Assembly: GCA_003500135.1 (NCBI GenBank)
Contig: DNTA01000317.1
Location: 1-21,860 of the forward strand
Direction of reading: 5' to 3'
DNA from: Cytophagales bacterium
GTDB lineage: Bacteria; Bacteroidota; Bacteroidia; Cytophagales; Cyclobacteriaceae
DNA: 21,860 nt
The position numbers were made by a program, and so were the translations under genes. The notes under the pieces are model-generated. The model did no database searches, had not been told where the DNA came from, and was given only the letters and a program-made list of their open reading frames with translations. Position 1 is the first letter of the stretch, and every line of letters starts with the position of its first letter. Below, piece after piece: positions 1 to 7,608 of this stretch.

Positions 1-1830
1 AATGGTAGCTACGGACTTCGTGTGGAAAGTAACTATGCCGTGAGATACAAATTCAATGGAAATTTCGGATTTAGATATGAGAAGCTAATCAACAGTGAAC
101 GCGGCTTTCCTGATTTTCAGCAAAGTGTTATCTACAATATCAGATGGTCTCATTCTCAGGATTCAAAGGCAAGTCCCAGTTCAAGATTTTCTGCGTCGGT
201 CAATTTAGGAAGTAGTCAATACTATCGTCAGTCCATTAATCAGGTAAATCAATCGAACTTTTTGAACAATACATTGGCGTCTTCAGTGTCATATTCCAAA
301 ACATTTGAAGGCCAGCCACAGGTGAACCTGAACGTCTCTGCGACGCATTCTCAGAATACCAACACTGAGCAAATAGACCTCACACTCCCAACATTACAAA
401 CCTCTGTTGGAAGGGTGTTTCCTTTCGAGCCAAAAAGCGGGGCTAAAAAAGGAGCCATTCAGAACATTAACTTTCAATATAACAACCGTTTTGAAAACAG
501 GATAAGAACCACAGATTCGCTATTTGGTAAGTCCGAAATGTTTGATGCTGCCAGAACAGGCATGGAACATAACATTCCCATTGCCACCAACTTTAAAGTG
601 TTTAATCACTTTAGTGTGTCTGCCAGCACCAATGTGAGGGAGGTATGGACGCTTAACACCATAAATGAATTCTATGATGAAGCAACGCAGCAAGTTACCC
701 AAATAGATGTGAATGGTTTTGATCGTTTTCTTACTTATAATTTTGCAACAAGCATCGGAACATCGCTCTATGGGTTGTTCAACTTTGAAAAAGAGGGAAA
801 AGACAGGAAAATTAAGGCCATAAGACATGTGATGCGCCCGAGCATTAGTTATACCATTACCCCTGCATTTGATCAGTATTATGATACTTATTCCTACGTG
901 GATTCAGAGGGAAATGTTGTTGAAGAGGAATTCACCCGATTCGAGGGATCTTTATTTGGAAGTCCTAGTCAAAACTTTTCAAATTCAATGGGGATAGGTC
1001 TGAGCAATAATTTTGAAGCTAAGGTGCGGGACAGAGATTCTACCAAGACCGAACCAAAAAAGATTGTTTTACTGAACAACTTCAATTTCAACACCTCATA
1101 TAATTTTGCAGCAGACTCTTTAAGATGGGCTCCTTTGCGCATGAATGGTGGTACTCAGATTCTCAATAATAAAATGAATATCAATTTTAGTGCTGTTTTT
1201 GACCCATACGCTCTTGATAACAATAATCGTCGAATCAATAAGTTCAATATAGATAACGGTGGGAGCCTGTTGAGATTAGTTGGTGCTAATTTGAACATGA
1301 GTTACTCTCTGAGTAATGAAACGTTCAAAGGTGACGAGGAATCCGGACTGGATGAGCGCGAACGTGATCGGTCAGTAGGTTCCGGTGGTAGGGCGGATGA
1401 TCTCTTTGGCCGGTCTCAGGATTTCGCCGACAGAAGCTTTGCCAACAAAGATCAGTCAAATGACGAATCTGAAAATGATTTCTATAAATTTGAAATTCCC
1501 TGGTCCTTGCGTTTTGCCTATACGGTTAATTATTCGAACCTTGCTCGTGAGAATAGGATTTCGTCCCAGTCTCTCATGTTTTCTGGAGACATAGAACTTT
1601 CACCTCGATGGAATTTTGGCTTCTCTTCAGGTTACGACTTCGTGAATCAAGGATTTACATACACCCAATTCCGTTTCGGAAGAGACCTTTTGAGCTGGCG
1701 TATGGACTTCACCTGGATTCCTTTTGGGCAAAATTCCTCCTGGAATTTCTTCATTGGTATTAAATCAAACGTCTTACAGGATCTTAAATATGAACAACGA
1801 AGACAACCAGACCGTCAGGTTGGCTCTTAA
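1..1830 (+). CDS. lptD: LptD-like LPS-assembly outer-membrane barrel protein, C-terminal part
   Basis: The reading frame is open from base 1, so the N-terminus lies outside the window; 609 residues remain. What is visible is a long run of alternating polar and hydrophobic residues rich in Asn, Ser, Phe and Tyr, typical of an outer-membrane beta barrel. It includes a segment around IRHVMRPSISYTITP and an acidic, charged loop about 130-170 residues before the end, both of which I associate with the Bacteroidota LptD/OstA-type family. LptD is the outer-membrane translocon that inserts lipopolysaccharide, working with LptE; the N-terminal OstA-like domain would be upstream. A RidA gene follows 13 bases later, an arrangement I recall from Flavobacteria, which supports the call. 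It could be another large barrel; the family call rests on pattern recognition. Confidence 0.72.
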   Translation, partial: NGSYGLRVESNYAVRYKFNGNFGFRYEKLINSERGFPDFQQSVIYNIRWSHSQDSKASPSSRFSASVNLGSSQYYRQSINQVNQSNFLNNTLASSVSYSKTFEGQPQVNLNVSATHSQNTNTEQIDLTLPTLQTSVGRVFPFEPKSGAKKGAIQNINFQYNNRFENRIRTTDSLFGKSEMFDAARTGMEHNIPIATNFKVFNHFSVSASTNVREVWTLNTINEFYDEATQQVTQIDVNGFDRFLTYNFATSIGTSLYGLFNFEKEGKDRKIKAIRHVMRPSISYTITPAFDQYYDTYSYVDSEGNVVEEEFTRFEGSLFGSPSQNFSNSMGIGLSNNFEAKVRDRDSTKTEPKKIVLLNNFNFNTSYNFAADSLRWAPLRMNGGTQILNNKMNINFSAVFDPYALDNNNRRINKFNIDNGGSLLRLVGANLNMSYSLSNETFKGDEESGLDERERDRSVGSGGRADDLFGRSQDFADRSFANKDQSNDESENDFYKFEIPWSLRFAYTVNYSNLARENRISSQSLMFSGDIELSPRWNFGFSSGYDFVNQGFTYTQFRFGRDLLSWRMDFTWIPFGQNSSWNFFIGIKSNVLQDLKYEQRRQPDRQVGS

Positions 1831-1843
1831 ATAGCATAGCTCT

Positions 1844-2227
1844 ATGTCAAAAAAAATCATAGTAACACAAAATGCTCCAGCACCGATTGGTCCCTATAAT
1901 CAAGCCGTTTTATCGGGAAATACCCTGTACACTTCTGGACAGATCGCAATGGATCCGATGACGGGTCAATTGGTCAATGACAGTATTGAAAATGAGACCA
2001 GGCAGGTCATGCGAAATATGGAAGAAGTTTTAAAAGCAGCAGGCATGGGATTTGAGCATGTAGTTAAAACAACCATATTTATAAATGACATGAAACAGTT
2101 TTCAAAAATTAACAGTGTTTATGCTGAATTTTTTGATGAACATTCTGCACCTGCCAGAGAAACTGTAGAAGTTTCGAATTTACCCAAGTACGTGAATATA
2201 GAAATAAGTATGGTTGCTGTTCTGTAG
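1844..2227 (+). CDS. ridA: RidA family reactive imine/enamine deaminase
   Basis: This 127-residue protein is full length for the RidA/YjgF/UK114 family, small trimeric cytosolic enzymes that hydrolyse reactive enamines and imines released by PLP enzymes such as threonine dehydratase. Family blocks are all present: APAPIGPYNQAV near the N-terminus, LYTSGQIAMDP (about residues 29-38), the amphipathic helix around residues 54-66, and PARETVEVSNLPK (102-115) carrying the conserved active-site arginine R105. The ATG at 1844 places the start exactly where the family begins. It follows the LptD-like gene by 13 bases and is probably cotranscribed with it. No Shine-Dalgarno sequence is visible, as is usual in Bacteroidota. 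It converges on the racemase gene with only 8 bases between stop codons, and no terminator hairpin is visible there. Confidence 0.93.
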   Translation: MSKKIIVTQNAPAPIGPYNQAVLSGNTLYTSGQIAMDPMTGQLVNDSIENETRQVMRNMEEVLKAAGMGFEHVVKTTIFINDMKQFSKINSVYAEFFDEHSAPARETVEVSNLPKYVNIEISMVAVL

Positions 2228-2235
2228 TTAGGCCT

Positions 2236-2928
2236 TCAATTGAGCGCAAAATTCACTGCTGCACGTGCGTGAATGGCAGTGGTATCAAAATAGGCGATGC
2301 TCACATCAACCGGTCTTAAGAGCAATGAAATTTCAGTACAACCTAATATCACACCTTGCACACCTTCTTTAATGGATTTACTTATTATTTCCTTTAATTG
2401 AGATCTGGACTCTTGTTTGATGATGCCATGCACTAATTCCGAATAAATGATATGGTGCATCGTCTGCTGGTCTTTAGCATTAGGAACCAAACAGTTAGTT
2501 AAGTACTTGTTTTTTAAAATGGAGGGGTATAATTCACTTTCCATCGTAAATTTAGTGCCCAGTAGTAGCACACGGTCTATTCCTTCTTTCCTGATCTGTT
2601 CTCCCGTGGCTTCTACAATATGCAGAAATGGAACCGAAGTATGGCTCTTTATTGCCTGAGCACATTTGTGCATAGTATTAGTGCAAAGGATGATGAGCTC
2701 AGCACCTGCCCTTTCCAGGTTGATAGCCGATTCGATCATTAGCTCATTAAGTGCCCCCCAATCTTGCTGATGTTGTAAATGTTCAACTTCCGCAAAATCA
2801 ACAGAATCCAAAACGAGCTTACAGGAATGAAATCCTCCTAGTCTTTCCCTTATTTGTTGGTTCATGAGCTGATAGTAGATTAAAGTTGATTCCCAACTCA
2901 TACCACCAATAAGACCTATTTTTTTCAT
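2236..2928 (-). CDS. Aspartate/glutamate racemase family protein
   Basis: A 230-residue cytosolic protein of the Asp/Glu racemase superfamily, which interconverts L- and D-amino acids without a cofactor by a two-cysteine mechanism. It begins MKKIGLIGGMSWEST, the family's N-terminal glycine loop. Both catalytic cysteines are visible: C82 in LCTNTMH and C197 in ILGCTEI. Length and motifs match the YgeA/RacD-type branch rather than MurI glutamate racemase. Substrate cannot be set from sequence: aspartate, glutamate or a broader range are all possible. It lies 47 bases downstream of the eRF1-like gene on the same strand and may be read from the same transcript. The product could feed D-amino acids to peptidoglycan, but that is inference. 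Confidence 0.88.
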   Translation of the reverse strand: MKKIGLIGGMSWESTLIYYQLMNQQIRERLGGFHSCKLVLDSVDFAEVEHLQHQQDWGALNELMIESAINLERAGAELIILCTNTMHKCAQAIKSHTSVPFLHIVEATGEQIRKEGIDRVLLLGTKFTMESELYPSILKNKYLTNCLVPNAKDQQTMHHIIYSELVHGIIKQESRSQLKEIISKSIKEGVQGVILGCTEISLLLRPVDVSIAYFDTTAIHARAAVNFALN

Positions 2929-2975
2929 GGGATTAAATTCTTAGCAAGCCAGTTACCCTTTTCTGCTTTATTTGT

Positions 2976-3380
2976 TTACCTGTAATAATCCCGAACCCAG
3001 GCAATCATTTGATTATCGGTCATGCTATCTGCTGTTTTAACTTCCATTTTATCAGGCTTCAAGTATTTGAAATTATTCTTGATCTCTTCAAAAAACTTCT
3101 GTCCTGTTTGTGCAGGCCCAAAAATGACAAGTCGATGGAAATCAGGGATCTGTTTAATGACCTCAGAGAAATAGTTACGGTACTGATGTTTCTCGCGCTC
3201 CAGATATTTGCTGTCGTGAACAACATCCTGAGGTCCTCCTTTTAAACGTGTACCACTCCCTCCTTTAGATTTAAATTCTTCCACATCAGAGGAAACAACT
3301 TTCAAAAGCTGCCCGCCGTTTTCAGTAGTGATGATTTTAGCTTCCCTTTTGTCCATCCAGACTCCTAATTCTGTTGCCAT
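2976..3380 (-). CDS. Small eRF1 domain-3-like (bacterial release-factor-fold) protein
   Basis: A 134-residue soluble protein. Three blocks resemble the stand-alone bacterial proteins often labelled 'translational machinery protein' with an eRF1/Pelota domain-3-like fold: GVWMDKREAKII (residues 6-17), RLVIFGPAQTGQKFFEEI (83-100) and KTADSMTDNQMIAWVRDYY (115-133). The middle of the chain (about 35-65) is Gly/Lys/Asp-rich and looks like a flexible insert. The role of this family is not settled; a ribosome-linked or stress function is suggested only by the fold. The gene has an A-rich leader, and a 17-base palindrome lies 38 bases upstream of the ATG. The assignment is from remembered family pattern, so treat it as moderate. 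Confidence 0.62.
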   Translation of the reverse strand: MATELGVWMDKREAKIITTENGGQLLKVVSSDVEEFKSKGGSGTRLKGGPQDVVHDSKYLEREKHQYRNYFSEVIKQIPDFHRLVIFGPAQTGQKFFEEIKNNFKYLKPDKMEVKTADSMTDNQMIAWVRDYYR

Positions 3381-3417
3381 AATAATAAAATTTAAAAAAA
3401 TCCTACATCTTTAAAAG

Positions 3418-3434
3418 TTACGAAATATTCGTAA
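3418..3434. repeat. 17-bp palindrome upstream of the eRF1-like gene (possible operator)
   Basis: The sequence is TTACGAA, a 3-base centre ATA, then TTCGTAA: a perfect 7-base inverted repeat. It lies 38 bases upstream of the ATG at 3380 (minus strand) and runs up to the edge of a TAACTTTT stretch that resembles the Bacteroidota -7 box (TAnnTTTG). The arms are too close for a useful RNA hairpin, so a dimeric DNA-binding protein site is the better reading. No adjacent regulator gene is present. Confidence 0.4.
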
Positions 3435-3621
3435 AATTTCATAATAAAAACGTCTCGAAAAAGCACTGCATGGAATTTATCTTAAAGGGCAAAAGGCATT
3501 AGCAGCTATGAATTATGAGGTCTGTTTTTATTGCTAGTAGCTAAGTAGTAATTAATAAGAGAATCGGTTACTAATCAAGAATTCACCAACTGTCATTCCA
3601 GCCTCACCATTGGATCTTTTT

Positions 3622-4485
3622 TTATAAAGATTTTCTGAATTCGTGTTTCACCCAGTCCACCTCCATCACCCACTCACCTTTCATAGCTGAATCGGTGATC
3701 TTGGCATAATTGAGGATAGCAAACATAGGTTCAGGGTAGTTATCCCCCTCTCCTTCATTGCGGTAGATCTCTTTCCCATCCAGTCTGTAGACCAGATCAC
3801 TCCCTTCCCACTCCACCGAATACTCATGAAATTCGTTCAAGGTCGTTGGAAAATCCCTTCTGTAACTCCACCAGTCCCCTTTATCACATTCCTCAAGACT
3901 TTTAATGGCACCGGTCGTGAAGCGGTCCTTTAGATGATCGCCATGGTGTTCAAAGATGTCTATCTCTCCAGAACCTGTCAATGGCCAGCAAACATCTTCA
4001 TCACTCTCCTGAACTGGTGGCTCATTATTTCGGGCACCCAACAACCACCAGGCAGGGAACATACTTGCCTCCCCATTACTTGACAATTTAAGTCGAGCGG
4101 TCCATTTACCCTTGACAAACTCCTTTCTGTTCTTCGAGCAAATTCGACCAGCAACATATTCAGTGTCCGGGTGTTTATTTCCATGCTTGTCCAGGTTGTT
4201 ACAGGGACGTTTTTCACCAATGTTTACCACCTTAAGCTTTAGGGTGCCATCACTTACCTCGCGGGTCCCGAATTCGTTATCCGGCACATAGCAATGTGTT
4301 TCATTGTTCACCCACAGCAACTGATCTTGCCAGTTTTCTTCATTAAACGTTTGGAAGTCATCGTAAAAATCAACCTCCCAAACCGAGTCTGATTGTTCAG
4401 GCATTTTTTCTTTTTTTTGGCCACAAGAGGCAGCCATCAGTGTCAAAAGTACACATAAGATCGATTGAGAAATCTGCTTCATCAT
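3622..4485 (-). CDS. Glycoside hydrolase family 16 lipoprotein
   Basis: A 287-residue secreted glycanase. The N-terminus is a lipoprotein signal peptide with lipobox AASC, giving C21 as the lipidated residue; surface display is common for such proteins in Bacteroidota. The GH16 catalytic motif is clear: GSGEIDIFEHHG with E174 (nucleophile), D176 and E179 (acid/base). The upstream SMFPAWWLLG strand and the C-terminal EVDWVKHEF strand also fit the GH16 jelly roll. Five further cysteines (65, 95, 116, 166 and near 199) could form disulfides. Substrate (laminarin, agar, carrageenan, porphyran or other) cannot be read from sequence. It lies 6 bases downstream of an exported alpha/beta hydrolase, probably one operon. 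No SusC/SusD pair is in the window. Two consecutive ATGs make the start ambiguous by one codon. Confidence 0.9.
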   Translation of the reverse strand: MMKQISQSILCVLLTLMAASCGQKKEKMPEQSDSVWEVDFYDDFQTFNEENWQDQLLWVNNETHCYVPDNEFGTREVSDGTLKLKVVNIGEKRPCNNLDKHGNKHPDTEYVAGRICSKNRKEFVKGKWTARLKLSSNGEASMFPAWWLLGARNNEPPVQESDEDVCWPLTGSGEIDIFEHHGDHLKDRFTTGAIKSLEECDKGDWWSYRRDFPTTLNEFHEYSVEWEGSDLVYRLDGKEIYRNEGEGDNYPEPMFAILNYAKITDSAMKGEWVMEVDWVKHEFRKSL

Positions 4486-4491
4486 TAAAAT

Positions 4492-5421
4492 TTATTCAAA
4501 AGTGGTTATCCAACTTATTGCATCTACTCGATATTCATCGGGCAGGATATGTCCAGAATCAAAATACTTAACGTTTTTATGTTCAGACGGAACCAAAGAG
4601 AGGAAACGACTAATTTCTTCATCTGTGGTATAGAAGTCCTTTGTACCCATCAGTAAAAGAATAGGTGCCTGTTGAAGCCCTGCGTGCTTCATAGGCGTTA
4701 TCGCCATCTGACCTTCAATAGTCTTATTGGAAAACGAAAAGGCCTCAAGTCCTCGCGCAGGAAGATTGATAGGCGCAACACATCCCACTACACGGGTTAA
4801 TCGAGTGTCGAACATGCTTAACAAAATAGCCAGATTCCCTCCTAGGCTATAACCAATTGCAGCAAAGGAAATGTGATTTGAACCGTTTTTATCGGAAATA
4901 TAGTCCATGATGATCCTCAGGTCTTTGACAGTAGAGGTCACCATTGTCTCAAATAATTGAGTGTCCTTTTCATTTCTTGAAATTACCGGCGGCAGTGTTG
5001 CAGGAGATCTGAACCCTAGTTCATAACTCCGTTCCCCGTGGTATTTTACATCGGGAATTATCAGGCTGTAGCCTAAGGAAATAAGAGAGTCTTTCATGGC
5101 CTTAATATTTCTTGACCAGTCCAAATAAGGCTCAGAAGGATTGATCCAGTCCTCCTTAGAATCGCCCAGACCATGAAGTAATAGAACATACCCCTGTTCC
5201 TGCCTACTCCGATTTTCATAATGATAAAAGGGAATTTTAGAATCAAAACCATCGAGAACGACCTTTTCAAAAGTGACCAATGAATCTATTTTTTGTTGCT
5301 GTATTACCTCTGCATTTCGCTTAACCAGCTTATCATAACTAAATTTACCGATTGCATGAGTTTGCGCATAACAGTGATACATTCCGATAACACTGAATAG
5401 TACGACCTTAAAATAATTCAT
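4492..5421 (-). CDS. Exported alpha/beta hydrolase (serine esterase/peptidase-like)
   Basis: From the chosen ATG at 5421 the protein has 309 residues and begins with a hydrophobic signal peptide ending near YHCYAQ. A longer reading to 5469 exists but would place 16 residues ahead of the signal peptide, so I reject it. The fold is an alpha/beta hydrolase: oxyanion region LLLHGLGDS, nucleophile elbow GYSLGG (S192), acid in MGTKD (D262) and base in DSGHILP (H291). The role is probably periplasmic or secreted ester or amide hydrolysis; no substrate can be named. It is the first gene of a two-gene unit with the GH16 lipoprotein, 6 bases away, suggesting removal of ester side groups from the same polysaccharide, which is inference. 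Confidence 0.82.
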   Translation of the reverse strand: MNYFKVVLFSVIGMYHCYAQTHAIGKFSYDKLVKRNAEVIQQQKIDSLVTFEKVVLDGFDSKIPFYHYENRSRQEQGYVLLLHGLGDSKEDWINPSEPYLDWSRNIKAMKDSLISLGYSLIIPDVKYHGERSYELGFRSPATLPPVISRNEKDTQLFETMVTSTVKDLRIIMDYISDKNGSNHISFAAIGYSLGGNLAILLSMFDTRLTRVVGCVAPINLPARGLEAFSFSNKTIEGQMAITPMKHAGLQQAPILLLMGTKDFYTTDEEISRFLSLVPSEHKNVKYFDSGHILPDEYRVDAISWITTFE

Positions 5422-5578
5422 TTGTACTCGATTTAAAATCACCATTTGCCTGGCTATGAGGTAATGCAAGAATAAAAAGGAAGACGTAAAAAAACATCTA
5501 AAACAAGATTCCTGAACAACATTTTTTGTGGAATTATCTCTAATTCTTAATAAAGTTATAAAAAATCAACGTATCACT

Positions 5579-6481
5579 TTAAGTGTTCTTAGGGAGTACA
5601 GACTCTTTTTCATACTGATTGTGAATAATAATGATCAAGAGTCCGAAAAGGACTGCAACCAAAATGAGAATGGTACTCATGATCCCGCTTACTCCAAATG
5701 ACAGTCTGATGAGGATGGTAGATACAATAAACCCTGAATTTCGTATGATTTTATGAAACTGATCTGTGTAAAAGAAGGATAAGAGAAGAAGAATGACATC
5801 CACTAGAATGAGTACAGTGAAAAATTCGTCAAAAAATAAGTTATTGATACTCTCAAACGATGGGAACTTATTCAAGGACAAGGATATTTCGGAAGACCAG
5901 CTAATGAGTGTTAACAAGGCCATGATAAAAAACAATGGTACTAAAAGTACAGCAATAATCTTCTTTTGTCCAATAAAGCGCTTCACCCTGGGGAGTAAAG
6001 ATTGGTTGTTTCTTTTAATACGTCTGCCCTGTTTTTGAAATTGATAAATTAAATAAAACAGTATCAATGAGGCAAGCAGGTCGTATGTGAATTGAAGGTC
6101 GCCTTTTATATCAAACCAATCCGTAGAAAATTGTATGGCAGATAAGTCTTTAAATAATTTTCTGATAATGATCAGGGTAATTATTTCATATTGTTTTGTG
6201 ATGTAGGTGGTAAAGGATTTTGGGAGGTAATAAATTAACAGGTATACCTCGTATATAAGAATAAACGAAAACGGCGTGTAGATGGCTGAAATAGGGTTTT
6301 TCATCAGTTCCGATTCGGATAAGAAGTTTATAAAACCATACTTAATGCCATAGATCATTAACAGATGAAAAAAAAAGCTGATTAAAGCGATGTAGAGAAT
6401 CACTTTTTCGATCTTCTTTTTGGTTTCAGAAGAAAGAAATAGCCGCTCGAATGTAGTTGACAATTGAGATAACTTCATCAT
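5579..6481 (-). CDS. Conserved multi-pass membrane protein of unknown function
   Basis: A 300-residue integral membrane protein with about seven hydrophobic segments (roughly residues 27-48, 67-86, 98-108, 131-147, 174-194, 217-237 and 250-286, the last long enough for two helices). The third is short and carries K96, R107, K108 and K111, somewhat like a charged sensor helix, and a basic loop (RRIKR, then PRVKRF) separates the halves. I recognise no named family; similar unnamed proteins seem widespread in Flavobacteria. The gene begins 1 nt after the stop of the D-lactate dehydrogenase gene, so the two are almost certainly translationally coupled. A role in lactate or proton movement or potential sensing is only a guess from that neighbour. 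Two ATGs at 6481 and 6478 leave the start uncertain by one codon. Confidence 0.75.
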   Translation of the reverse strand: MMKLSQLSTTFERLFLSSETKKKIEKVILYIALISFFFHLLMIYGIKYGFINFLSESELMKNPISAIYTPFSFILIYEVYLLIYYLPKSFTTYITKQYEIITLIIIRKLFKDLSAIQFSTDWFDIKGDLQFTYDLLASLILFYLIYQFQKQGRRIKRNNQSLLPRVKRFIGQKKIIAVLLVPLFFIMALLTLISWSSEISLSLNKFPSFESINNLFFDEFFTVLILVDVILLLLSFFYTDQFHKIIRNSGFIVSTILIRLSFGVSGIMSTILILVAVLFGLLIIIIHNQYEKESVLPKNT

Positions 6482-6482
6482 A

Positions 6483-7472
6483 TCAACTCACTTCATTTAT
6501 TAAAACTTCATTATTTTGAAAAGCACTGATATTTGATAAAGTTGTAGTGGTAATTTCATCCATGGCTTCTTTTGTAAAAAATGCCTGATGTGAGGTAATT
6601 AACACGTTGGGAAAACTCAATAACTTTAGTAACATATCATCCTCTATGATGCTTTCCGAAAGATCCTCGAAAAATACATTCTCTTCCTGTTCGTATACAT
6701 CAATTCCCAAATACCCTACTTTTCTCAATTTAAGGCCTTCGATGACATCTGCTGTATTTATAAGAGCTCCTCTACTGGTATTTATGATCATTACCCCACT
6801 TTTCATTAGGGAAATAGAGTCGGCATTTATAATATGCCGAGTGTATTGATTTAGTGGGCAATGCAGCGAAATAATATCCGATTCCTTAAAAAGAGCTTCA
6901 AGAGAAAGGTATCGCACGCCTAAATCCTTAAGCTGATCATTCTGTTGAATATCATAAGCCACTATCTCACAATCAAAACCACTCACAACTCTGCAGAATG
7001 CCTGTCCTATTTGACCCGTTCCGATAACCCCAACGGTTTTTTTATGAATATTAAAACCCATCAGATTTTTCAATGAAAAATTCCCCTCTCGCACCCGATT
7101 ATAGGCTTTATGTGTTTTACGATTAAGGGTGAGTATAAGTGCCAGAGCGTGTTCAGCAACTGCCTCAGGTGAATAAGCAGGAACTCGAACAATTCTGACA
7201 CCATATTTTTTAGCTGTTTTTAAATCCACATTATTAAAACCTGCACAACGAAGGGCAATAAGCTTTACTTCTTGTTGAGCAAGGATTTTAATCGTCGCTT
7301 CATCAACTATGTCGTTTACAAAAACACAAACAGCATCGAATCCCCTTGCTAAATTTGCCGAATGTCTGTTCAAAGAATTTTCAAAATAAAAGAAATCAAA
7401 ATCATAGTTCTTATTGTAGTTTTCGAAGTATTCCTGATCATATGATTTTGTGCTAAAAACAGCTATTCGCAT
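6483..7472 (-). CDS. ldhA: Fermentative D-lactate dehydrogenase (D-2-hydroxyacid dehydrogenase)
   Basis: NAD-dependent enzyme reducing pyruvate to D-lactate in the cytosol. From the ATG at 7472 it is 329 residues, the same length I recall for E. coli LdhA, and starts MRIAVFSTKSYD, matching that family start; ATGs at 7547, 7493 and 7487 would add a non-family hydrophobic extension. Visible hallmarks are LRCAGFNNVDL (substrate domain, about 74-84), VPAYSPEAVAEHA, the NAD-binding GTGQIG (151-156), INTSRGAL with R234, DVYEQE with a catalytic Glu near 261, and SHQAF with H295. The match extends across the whole protein, so D-LDH is preferred over phosphoglycerate or other 2-hydroxyacid dehydrogenases. 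It is divergent from cysE and sits 1 nt upstream of a multi-pass membrane protein gene. Confidence 0.92.
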   Translation of the reverse strand: MRIAVFSTKSYDQEYFENYNKNYDFDFFYFENSLNRHSANLARGFDAVCVFVNDIVDEATIKILAQQEVKLIALRCAGFNNVDLKTAKKYGVRIVRVPAYSPEAVAEHALALILTLNRKTHKAYNRVREGNFSLKNLMGFNIHKKTVGVIGTGQIGQAFCRVVSGFDCEIVAYDIQQNDQLKDLGVRYLSLEALFKESDIISLHCPLNQYTRHIINADSISLMKSGVMIINTSRGALINTADVIEGLKLRKVGYLGIDVYEQEENVFFEDLSESIIEDDMLLKLLSFPNVLITSHQAFFTKEAMDEITTTTLSNISAFQNNEVLINEVS

Positions 7473-7608
7473 TCTTTTCTTTTTCATTGACATGGTTGAA
7501 ACTAAGCAATAAAAAGCCCCTGATAAAAAAATTAGCAATATTTTCACTTTATTTTTAAGCAGATCAGGGAATTAACTATCAACTTTGTTAGACTTTTTTA
7601 CCTACTGT

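Noticed and set aside
3381..3621. Possible small gene in the 241-base gap between the eRF1-like and GH16 genes
   Set aside because: No open frame of useful size, no conserved-looking peptide and no RNA fold was seen; apart from the palindrome it looks like plain AT-rich spacer.
5422..5469. Longer start for the alpha/beta hydrolase
   Set aside because: It would put 16 residues ahead of a clear signal peptide, so the ATG at 5421 is preferred.
5574..5584. CACTTTAAGTG palindrome at the end of the multi-pass membrane gene
   Set aside because: The arms are only five bases around a single T and cannot form a hairpin; it is within the coding end and expected by chance in AT-rich DNA.
7473..7547. 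Longer ldhA start with a hydrophobic leader
   Set aside because: The match to D-LDH begins at the ATG at 7472 and gives 329 residues, the same length recalled for E. coli LdhA; a signal peptide on this cytosolic enzyme is unlikely.
7585..7608. TTG start for cysE
   Set aside because: The ATG at 7609 gives the usual family start; TTG starts are rare and the added residues are not family-like.
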